The notes under the pieces were generated by a model. That model worked only from the letters and a program-made list of their open reading frames with translations. It had not been told where the DNA came from and made no database searches. Shown in pieces: positions 55,258 through 64,000 of a DNA stretch of 64,000 bases (position 1 is its first letter; each line of letters begins with the position of its first letter). The DNA is from Haliotis asinina. Lineage: Eukaryota > Mollusca > Gastropoda > Lepetellida > Haliotidae. Both the position numbers and the translations under genes were made by a program. The stretch is taken from contig NC_090280.1 in assembly GCF_037392515.1 (NCBI RefSeq), positions 23,813,118-23,877,117 of the forward strand. The letters run 5' to 3'.

Positions 55258-56190
55258 TTTGATATAGAAATATAATAATAATAATAATAAGTGTTCTTGT
55301 ATAGCGCACAAATCAAACTGCAAGGCAATTTCTCTAGGCGCTAGAAGACAGAGTGATCTGAAGAAAGGGTTAAAGTTCATAAGCTTGTTTAAAAAGGAAG
55401 GTTTTCAGTTGAGACTGGAAAGATTCCACGAACGAGGCTTGTCGTACGTGAAGAGGCAGTGAGTTCCAGAGAAGGGGAGCTGTGTAAGAGAACTGTCTAT
55501 GTCCATATGACTTTAGTCTGACCTTGGGAACATTCAGCTGACAGTTCGAACTTGATCTTAAAAGCCGCGGAGGGACATATTCACTGAGGAGATCTTTCAG
55601 ATAGATTGGAGCTTTGTCATGGAGGCACTTGAAAGTGAGAGTGAGAACTTTATACTCTATTCTCTGTTTCGTAGGCAGCCAGTGTAAGCGTATCAGCAAT
55701 GGTGTAATGTGACTGCGCTTGTTGACTCGGCAAGTCAGTCGCGCCGCAGAGTTCTGAATCCTCTGTAGCTTACTAATAGACAGTAGTTCTTGGCGGATAT
55801 TTACAAGAAGACTGCAGCAGTAGTCCAAACGTGAGAGAATAAGTGAACGAACGAGATGGTGAGCTGCATCGAGTGTCAAAATATCACGAATGGAAGCAAT
55901 ACTTCTGAGGTGAAAATAGCATGACTTACAGAGTTCACGTGTGTTTCCATGGACAAATTTGAGTCTAGAAAAACACCAAGGTCTTTCACTGAGTCACTGA
56001 AAGGAACTTTCTCGTTGCCCACTACCAGCGAAGACACATCCACCTTAGCTTTGCTACCGGGTGATCCACACAGCAGAACCTGTCATTTAATCTCAGCTTC
56101 CTTTGTGTCATCCATGCTTTGGAGTCCAGGATACAGTCTTCGACTATAGATATATCAGCTCGGAGTGAATCCGATTTAGTGGAATGCAAC
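55258..56190 (-). mobile_element. Non-LTR retrotransposon (CR1/L2-like LINE), 3' end
   Basis: The minus-strand frame 55879-55370 is the C-terminal end of a LINE reverse transcriptase: LILSRLDYCCSLLVNI, KLQRIQNSAARLTC, HITPLLIRLHWLPTKQRIEY, LLWNSLPLHVRQASFVESFQ. Upstream, in a shifted frame, is ILDSKAWMTQRKLRLND (56100-56165), so there is at least one frameshift. The 3' end is a TTGTGCGCTATACAAGAACA segment followed by an ATT-repeat tail. 5'-truncated. Confidence 0.9.
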
Positions 56191-56199
56191 AGTTGTAAG

Positions 56200-58380
56200 T
56201 GATATATATAAGTGAAAAAGGTATTAACACTTGAGAATTGTGGTGATAAAGTCCATTTCAGAAATCCAAATGATAAGCCAAGATGAAGTAACTCTGACAA
56301 GTGGTCTGTGCAGTTCAAGTCAGTAAGTCTGTCGGCAAGAAGGTCGGCCTTCAACCAAATACGATGGACAGTGGCATCTGTAGATCTCCAGTATGGTTTC
56401 TGAGCTCTGTACTTGCCATTTTGACAGTGATAACAACATTTTCCTGATCTATTATATACATCCAAATGATACATGTTTTCAACAGGATTTCAATAATCCT
56501 GCTACTCCCAATTTTTGGGGGGCATGTGAAACTCCAAAATGGTAATCCTTCTACTTGCATGGCATAAAATAATAGTTAGTTTGGAACCTTAATTCTCTTA
56601 CAACTTCTTAAAAAGATTAACTTAATTCATTTCCTCATGATACACGCATAGCGTAATATAATAGTCTCTTTGCAACTTTATTTCTCTTACAAAATTTTAA
56701 AAAGGTTAACTTAATTCAATTACTCATGATTGACTAAGTCACTGAGCAAACATTCTCTTTAACACCGTCACGGTTTGTTGACCACGCTATGTCGACACTC
56801 CGTGTTTTTAGTCTGTCGATGATTAGCAACATCATAATTTTCATTTGTCGACAGATGGGCTGACACCGTTGTTCCGGTGACAGATTGTACAATGCACGGT
56901 ACTTGCGACATCAGCCATGAAAGTGTATACTCCCAGTGGCAAATGAGTGCTTCAAGGACCTAATAAACACAAATGAATGCAATTTATCTCTCTCTCACAC
57001 AGAGACACAGACTCATGCTTTTTCGTGCCATCCATAATATAGTACACAATATACAATGTGTACGCTACAGCCTGCATTTACCAAATGTGTAATAATCATA
57101 ATCATAACAATGCGTGATGATATTATGCTTATAAACCATATACATTTGTAAATGATATTAAAACACATGATAAATGGAGCAGTATGTTTGTAAATGGTAT
57201 CTTGCTTTATTTTAAATCATCATTATAGTAATCTTATTTAAAGTAAATTAATAACCTAAAACTCAATTACTTGAATATGTAATATTCATTTTCCTTAAGT
57301 AATTGAGCTACCTTCAGCACTTGCAAAAATCTGCTAATTAACGGTTGCCAACTTTTTGCTATCAGTCAGCCTACTTCTCTTTTCTGGCAGTGAGCATGTG
57401 TCGTCAGCACAATATCACATAGGGTAAGTTCATTTATTAGTTTATCTAGAATATTAGGTCTGGTTATTATCTATTTTAGCATTGTTGTATATGAAATGAA
57501 CTATAAATCTTAAAAGTATTATAAGTAATATAGTTGTCTTGTGTGTTTGTACTGCCATGATGTTTATCAGTGAAATGTGTATGCTTTAGGGCAGAACTGG
57601 ACCGCCATTGATCCATTAAACCTCACGAACCCTACAAGTACTCCCTTGTTTGTTTGAGAGCATGAGTACCACTGTTAGATATGATGAAAGTAACTATACT
57701 AAAACACCATATCCTAACCTCCTTATGATAATATACATACAAAGCCATCTAAAGTAACTTACCCCAGTAAGTGCAGTGCCATGTTTAGTTGAAAATGTTA
57801 CAGTGACCAGGAAAAAGAATGTTGGAGTAGAAAAACACCAGATCTGGTAACATATAAACTCTATAAACAATAGCAATTCAATCACAGGCCAAGCCATGGC
57901 TGAACCAGCAATGAAAAGAAGAATTATAGAACTCAATGCAGACTTACATAACTTGTTCCAAGGTTTACTAGAGGACTGTGTTAATTCAAAAGATTGTTAC
58001 ATTGCTTACTTAAATGATATACTTAGGTTTAAAATACACAATATTTACATTCTGCTACACAAGGATCAGTAAGTCTTAGTCGCATCTTAGGCCCAGAGTG
58101 ACATCAGATCTGCATGTGCACCCACCTGCTGCTGAGACTGTGTGTACTTGTCTGCTTGAGACTGTGTCCTCTGTCTGCTTGAGGCTCACTGCTGAGAATG
58201 TGTCCTCTGCTTAAGGCATGGAGTCTTTGGTTTATATATGCTTCATGTACCCTTGACCGGTCAGCAAGTGGTCTGGCATAAATCTCTTGGTTATCTTCAT
58301 TGTCGCCAGTTATCTTGGGATCAGTCAGGAGGTAAATATCTTCAATGACTCCCTATCTATGACCCCCAGTATTCACTGCG
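56200..58380. other. No recognisable gene
   Basis: AT-rich spacer. A stretch near 58080-58330 weakly resembles part of 61440-61540 (GCACCTGATTGCTGCTGAGA-like), perhaps a further trace of repeat R. Confidence 0.4.
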
Positions 58381-58386
58381 GTTTAA

Positions 58387-60240
58387 TGGGTCACTGATCC
58401 AGGGCAGTTTCCGTGAACTGGTTGTTGCTTTTGCTGTTGTTCTTATATCTAAAGTATTGGGATGATATCCCAGAATTTGTGACCATTTCATGACCTTTGC
58501 TGCGCCCACTGCATGCACAGTAGATAATACAGCTATAGATTGATCAACAAAGATGAAGTCATTTTCACTTAATTATTATGAAAAAAAAATGAAACACTTT
58601 GAAGTTTAGTCATCTGCCAGTGGTAAAAACTGTTAGGACTGAAAAATGGCAAAGTCAGTGTACGTCTTTATATTTTACCTTATAATCCTAATTAGTTTAT
58701 TGTCATATATATATGCAGTTTCAAACAATGAAAAAGCACATAATATACTTATAGTGAATTTATAACATGACTGTTATATCTAGACATTGTATAGATTGCC
58801 TATGTGAATCATATTTCACATACACACACACTCTATACATGACCTAGTGTATGTTTTCTGTTGTACAGATTCTGCTGAATACTGTGATCTATGAATGTCC
58901 AGGGTAGAATAGGCCTTCAGCAACCCATGCTTGCCCTAAAAGGTGATGATGCTTGTCTTAAGAGGTGACTAATGGGATCAGGTTGTCAAGCTCGCTGACT
59001 TTGTTGACATATGTCTTCGGTTCCCAATTGCACAGATTGATCCTCATGCTGTTGATCACTGGATTGTCTGGTTTAGACTCTATTATTTACAGACTGCTGC
59101 CATATAGCTGGAATATTGCTGATTGTGGCTTAAAACTAAACTCACTGCTACAACAAATGAATAAAAAACAAATGCAAATATTAAAATAACAGACTAAAAT
59201 TTTAGCAACAATGTCAGGCTATTACCTTGTACAGGAATGTATCCATCAGTATCCACATATAAGAACGATGTGCCATTCATCTGCAGCTGGTAAATAGTCC
59301 TCATCCGTGTTATGTCTTTTAACAGTCAAATATGCTGAAAAGATGATACATCGTTTAAGGTTGTTTGCATTGGTGTAGTCTCCCTGACAACACACCTGGC
59401 AACTAATTGTAATGGCCACCATTCTTTATAAAAGTAATTTAGTTAACCAATAATGAGCAATCAATCAACATATGGATGGTTAATGTCTTGAAGGAAGGAT
59501 GTTGTTTTTACACAGAGACTTTACGACAGGGTGTATTCAGTAGATTAGTATATCTTCACACACAAACACCTTTTGCCAAATTTGCTGTGGAACATAAAAA
59601 GTAATTATCTTGTCAGCTTGTTACTGGTTTAATCCTTTGATCAATGTTTGTTTTTGTAGCTCAGCTGCAGTCTTCTTGCTGCACTTCCAGGCACATATTA
59701 CATTACATATTACATATTTTAATTACATGTAATACATTTGCCACATTTACTCTAGACAGGAGAAATGCCAAATGGGAACCTTTGTTGGGTAATCTAAGTG
59801 GAGTAATCTGAGTGGTTTTACCAATAGTGATACCTTTTATAAATTCATTATAATGGTGACAAATAACATGTAGGTTTATACCACCAAACATGGGTTACAG
59901 CAAGTGAGAAGTAATTGCTGTATTTCATGCAGTTTTAGTTGCCTGATGAGCCGACACTGTTTTGAGGAACTTCATTTTTCCAATTTAAAGAAATACATAT
60001 AAGAATTTGACATGTACTTAAGTTAAAAACATATATACCTTTGTACCTAAGAAATTTTCAGATTTTTCTAGCAATTGCAAAGTGGTCTTAGTTTAAAGAT
60101 TGAAGTATGTCAAATGTGTTTTTATTAGCATAGGTAATAGACCAGGGTCGTAGCTACCATTACAAAAAATGTCAGGGCTTACACATGATTTTTGCTATGA
60201 AAGTTGGACCAATATAATCTACATATAAAGCTTTGCAACC
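58387..60240 (-). mobile_element. TTAA element, inverted diverged copy
   Basis: Reverse-orientation relative of 51134-53142: it starts after TTAA (58383-58386) with TGGGTCACTGATCCAGGGCA and then follows the other copy backwards (for example GGGATGATATCCCAGAATT, ATCTGCCAGTGGTAAAAACT, GCAGCTGGTAAATA, AGGAGAAATGCCAAATGGGA). A SINE-A interrupts it. The far end is decayed near 60240. Confidence 0.75.
58886..59145 (+). mobile_element. SINE-A copy inside the inverted TTAA element
   Basis: Sense copy from AATGTCCAGGGTAGAATAGG to CTTAAAACTAAACTCACTG. It entered after the host element had inserted. Confidence 0.88.
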
Positions 60241-60244
60241 TATT

Positions 60245-61280
60245 GAACTTTCACAGTTTCATGGTGTCATGTTACCTGGACGGTTTCTGGTACAGCACCA
60301 TGGAATCCAAATGCAACATGTTTTGTGGATCATGTTATAGATAAAATATGTCTTTATCTACACTATGCAAAATTTATGTCTGAAGACAGGCTGACATTTC
60401 AGTCCAAAACTGCTCAGTCTGTAGGCAGCATTGATGATCTGTTCTTTGATACTGTCTTACCTCTTAAGTTTTGTGTCTTTAGTTATGTGCATAAATGAGT
60501 AAGCAAGTCTGCAACATGTTCACCAACAATTGATTGTTATTACATTAAACAACCAAAATGACTGAAACACTCATTTTACCTGACAATAGTACCCAGTGTT
60601 CCCCAACACAGTGCGATAAAATAGTTTTGTCTGAGTCATATACTGATTCCTCACTGATTGTTAAATAAGACACTCAGAAACCGTCTACTGTCTCTGCCGA
60701 GCCTGTAGAACTGGCAAACATTTAGACTTGTTCTGCTGGTTTTGATACTGGGTCATGTTTATTGTATTTACAATATTTACTTGGTCAGGGCTTGCTTTAG
60801 ATTGATCCGCTTGTTTGGAGTTTGTTATCATGGTTGTCATGTTTTGCTGTGTTGTTTATGTTTGTCTTAACTTTATCTTGTGCTTTTATATCCTGCACCA
60901 GGCTTAAAAAATACTGTGTTGTCAGCTGCCATTTTCCCAGTGTGCTTGAGAGAAGTGCCAAAATCTCGAGATTCAATGTTGCCGAGCAACCTAAAATATG
61001 GCGCTTCTCTGTTTTCATCAGTCGTGAAATTCTCGATGATGCATAAATAAAACCAATGCAAATGTTGGTGACCTTCTAGCAAGTATGTATTGTTTGGGAA
61101 TCAATACACATGAATCAATCGATGTATTGTATCGTCTGATTTTAATATCATGAACTTTTTTGGAAATTCCCTAAGCCCCAAGAGCTGTGGATAGATTAGC
61201 TAGCTGCTCTGTTATCTGACCGGCTACACCATGCAAAAATTCACCAGTTTCCTGGTCCCCCATGTATATATAGAGTGTAC
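60245..61280. other. No recognisable exon; NIT2 exon 1 would lie upstream of 61730
   Basis: A slightly GC-richer stretch (60900-61040), with CAGCTGCCATTTTCCCAG and AATATGGCGC, could be promoter, but no short first exon could be placed with confidence. Confidence 0.25.
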
Positions 61281-61289
61281 TAACACAAT

Positions 61290-61480
61290 TAGTTACTCGT
61301 GCTTGTCCACTTGGGCGCTCTAATTTTCTCCACCCAAGGAGGATCCTGGTCATGGCACCATTCAAGAACCCATTCACCGCTTACTTGTAACAAATTAAGA
61401 GACAATACCAGAAGTACAAGGAGATGGATATTTTATCCCAAGGAAGACATCTGTCGCATCATAGGCGCAGGTCTGCTCTA
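61290..61480 (+). repeat. Interspersed repeat R, copy 3
   Basis: Shares GGCACCATTCAAGAACCC, CTTGTAACAAATTAAGAGAC and CAGAAGTACAAGGAGATGG with 49070-49345 in the opposite orientation. Confidence 0.55.
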
Positions 61481-61729
61481 CTCATTGGGGAATGTCTCCA
61501 CCTTCAAGTTGGGGGAGATGTGCACCTGATTGCTGCTGAGACTGATGCAATGTCCATTTTTCAGCTTCAACAACTTCTGTATCTAAAGATTCAAAACACC
61601 ATGAGTGTTAGTAATTTGAACGAACAGTAATTCTTATTGAAAATATTTTTCAAAAGTTATGGCAGAAGTACTTATTCATATCAACAACCGATCATATCAT
61701 GTTTGTGTATGATGTATTTGTGTTTGCAG

Positions 61730-61848
61730 AATTCCGCCTTGCTCTGGTACAACTCACAGTTAGAGCATCGAAATCTGACAATCTTGCCAGGGCATCCGCA
61801 CTCATCAAAGAAGCTGCAAGCAGTGGAGCAAGGGTTGTGGCTCTACCG
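61730..61848 (+). CDS. NIT2: NIT2 (omega-amidase) exon 2
   Basis: Acceptor TTTGCAG, 119 nt, donor GTAAGG. It encodes FRLALVQLTVRASKSDNLAR then ASALIKEAASSGARVVALP. This matches the start of animal NIT2 (human MTSFRLALIQLQISSIKSDN... REAATQGAKIVSLPECF), a nitrilase-family enzyme that hydrolyses alpha-ketoglutaramate. The phase fits: two bases complete a codon begun in a short exon 1 and the exon ends in phase 0 before the expected Glu of the catalytic region. The following exons are not in the window, so they lie beyond 64000; exon 1 was not found. Confidence 0.85.
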
Positions 61849-62545
61849 GTAAGGTTCAGTCAGAGTTGAGGCGAGGGTTATGGCACTGCTGGTAAGATTC
61901 AGGCAGAGTTGAGGTGAGGGTTGTTGCATTGCTGGTAAGATTGAGTGAGAGTTGAGGAGATATTTGTGGCACTGCTGGTAAGATTGAGTCAGGCGTGAGG
62001 CAAGGATTGTGGGGCACTGTTGAAAAGATTCAGTGAGAGTTGAGATTAGGGTTGTGGCACTGCTGGTAAGGTTCAGCCTGTGTTGAGGTGAGCGTTGTGA
62101 CACTGCTGGTAAGATTCAGTTAGAGTTGAGGCGAGGGTTGTCGCACAGCTGGTAAGATTCAGTCTGTGTTGAGACGAGGGTTGTTGCATTGCTGGTAAGA
62201 TTGAAAGAGAGTTGAGGAGATATTTGTGGCACTGCTGGTAAGATTGAGTCAGGCATGAGGCGAGGGTTGTGGGGCACTGTTGAAAAGATTCAATGAGAGT
62301 TGAGATCAGGGTTGTGGCACTGCTGGTAAGGTTCAGCCTGTGTTGAGGTGAGAGTTGTGACACTGCTGGTAAGATTCAGTTAGAGTTGAGGCGAGATTTG
62401 TGGCATTGCTGGTAAGATTGAGTCAGGCATGAGGCGAGGGTTGTGGGGCAGTTTTGAAAAGATTCAATGAGATTTGAGGTGCGGGTTGTGATACTGCTGG
62501 TAAGGTTCAGCCAGAGTTGAATACTTGTAAGATTCAGTCTGTGGT
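61824..62545. repeat. 43-bp minisatellite spanning the NIT2 exon-2 donor
   Basis: About 16 units such as GGCGAGGGTTATGGCACTGC then TGGTAAGATTCAGGCAGAG, spaced 43 bp. The first unit is the end of the NIT2 exon itself (GCAAGGGTTGTGGCTCTACC) plus its donor GTAAGGTTCAG. Each unit repeats a donor-like GGTAAGATT. A higher-order period of about 258 bp (six units) is visible, for example GGGTTGTTGCATTGCTGG at about 61918 and 62176. Confidence 0.92.
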
Positions 62546-62880
62546 ATGGCAGTGGTCATAACACTACAGGCACAGCGGGGGTTGTTCAATAAGGACACAC
62601 AGGTTGGGTTGGGGTTTCAATCCATTAGTGAGTTAGTCAGAACAAGACATCTGTGGTGGTACTAGGGCACGAACTGACTCAATTGCATCTGTAATAATGT
62701 CTGGTCAGTGTCGGTTTGCTGTGTGTTGTGCTGGTGATGTGCTCAACCTTAGTATTTCACACAAGGTCAATCAGGTGTAAGCTGTGGAGTGAGCCACAGC
62801 TACCCAAAGGCAGTTAAATAATATTAAGGTTAAATTAAAGTCAAGTCAACAAGGAGGTAAATAAAAAGTTTATTTCATCC

Positions 62881-62883
62881 TCC

Positions 62884-62920
<37 letters not shown>

Positions 62921-62945
62921 TCACTCACTCACACTCGCACACATG
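62881..62945. repeat. Compound microsatellite (CT)n(CA)n(CTCA)n
   Basis: Runs of CT, then CA, then CTCA. Confidence 0.97.
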
Positions 62946-62956
62946 GTTAATATATA

Positions 62957-64000
62957 CTGAGTCAAAAAAGAAACTACACAAAATGTAATTTTTAAAATAA
63001 TAAAAAAAATTTCTCTGATGATACAGCTATATATCCGAATTGGGATCCCTATCTTTCGACTCTAAAAAAATGTTAACAAAACCCACTCAAACCCACCCAT
63101 TTGTCGTGCAAATGACGTTAGTGCCAAATCAGGTTTTGCATTTGCAGTCAATCATGTGAACTTTGCATCAAAATTTTCTTCCTTTGAATGTGTTTGCATT
63201 GGCCTCAAGAATTGTGGCATGAATGTGCTGTTGGCATGTTGCAAGGGGGAAGATCAGTTATTGACATCGCAAGAGCAATGGAACGCAGCCGTTGTACTGT
63301 GTATGACCATGATGACTTGTGAGGTTGTCTACCACAAACTGGCACCACCTCTGATCGCCCAAGGTCAGGTTGTCCATGTGTGACATCACAAGCGAAAGAC
63401 TGTCAAATCGTCCTTCGTCACCTATGTGACAGATTTCTGCTGGCCACACAAACCAGGGCTGAGATGTTTAGAGGTTGACTGTCCTCACAGACCATTCAAA
63501 ATTGGTAGTGGCCTGCCAGTCTCCAATCTCGATGTCCATATCGTGGGCCAATATTGACGCTGTTTCGTCAAAGTCTGCTGTGGGCCCAAAGTCACCTTCG
63601 ATGGACCCAGAGAGACTGGAATTGAGTCACCTTTAGCGATGAATCCAGGTTTGCCCTCAGATTTGCAGATGGCAGGGATAGAGTCTGGCGATGTTGTGTA
63701 TAGGAAGTTGACAGATTCAGGGGCGGAAGTTGCATGGTGTGCAGTGGTTTCTGTGGGAACAACTGTACCCGACTTCTGGTCATCCGTGGAAACCTCACAG
63801 CTGCTGCTTACCACGACCAGGTGCTTACCCCTGAACTCGTTCCTTTCATGGCGACTCATGGCCCAGGTCTACAGTTCCAGCATGATAATGCTCAGCCGCA
63901 TATCCGATGTTGACACTAAATTTCCTTAAAAACTCTGGTATCAATGTCATGGACTGGCCATCGAGGTCCCCAATAGAGAAGACTTCGTGGTCTTAGGAAC
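62957..64000 (+). mobile_element. Tc1-like element, decayed, cut by window edge
   Basis: The left end CTGAGTCAAAAAAGAAACTA follows TATA. Decayed transposase sequence in several frames shows DIARAMERSRCTVYDHDDL (DNA-binding), DRPRSGCPCVTSQAKDCQIV, SDESRFALRFADGRDRVWRC (first catalytic Asp) and GLQFQHDNAQPHIR (second Asp). Several stops and frameshifts. It lies in the NIT2 intron. Confidence 0.8.

Noticed and set aside
56022-56474. 150-codon minus-strand frame as a separate gene
   Set aside because: Only its last part matches the LINE reverse transcriptase in a shifted frame; the rest has no recognisable content.
61843-62363. Minus-strand frames of 86-96 codons with Ser/Gln repeats
   Set aside because: They are the complement of the NIT2 minisatellite.

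Overview
The window looks like gastropod DNA, most probably abalone (Haliotis). This rests on sparse genes with long introns, AT-rich spacers, and about 14 copies of a SINE ending in (TCAC)n whose body I associate with Haliotis sequences from memory; no search was run. The rest is a dense mixture of Tc1, mariner, TTAA-type, CACTA/EnSpm-like, hAT-like, Crypton-like, Penelope-like and LINE remnants plus many minisatellites. I saw no LTR retrotransposon, integrated virus, toxin gene or CRISPR array.

Layout. 1-12 kb: SINEs, MITEs, a tyrosine-recombinase relic (minus strand, about 5.5-5.9 kb), a deleted Tc1 element (8761-9890), and a possible short spliced transcript (10.7-11.9 kb). 13.7-17.4 kb: an inverted, broken copy of the transporter gene that lies further right, with a mariner where most of its exons should be. 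17.85-19.15 kb: a second, nearly whole Tc1. 21.1-35.6 kb: a seven-exon gene (plus strand) for an SLC16/monocarboxylate-transporter-like MFS protein of about 548 residues. Its third intron holds a 4.4-kb element with CACTG-type terminal repeats, and inside that element lie two divergent small genes (minus 27172-29166, four exons; plus 29469-30274, two exons). 37.8-46.3 kb: a four-exon secreted C-type-lectin-like gene with a PAN-like C-terminal region. 51-60 kb: two copies of a 2-kb TTAA-flanked element in opposite orientation around Penelope-like and LINE fragments. 61.73-61.85 kb: one exon of NIT2 (omega-amidase), whose gene continues past the window. A Tc1 element runs off the right edge.

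The genes do not form a pathway. Three structural observations stand out. First, three unrelated genes (transporter, lectin, NIT2) each have a minisatellite with a 43-bp unit starting at a splice donor, in register with the donor GTA. Second, the intronic CACTG-type element carries two intron-containing, promoter-equipped small genes rather than a recognisable transposase. Third, the transporter locus is a head-to-head inverted duplication with one decayed arm. Exon structures were built by eye from splice consensus and phase; no transcript data were available.
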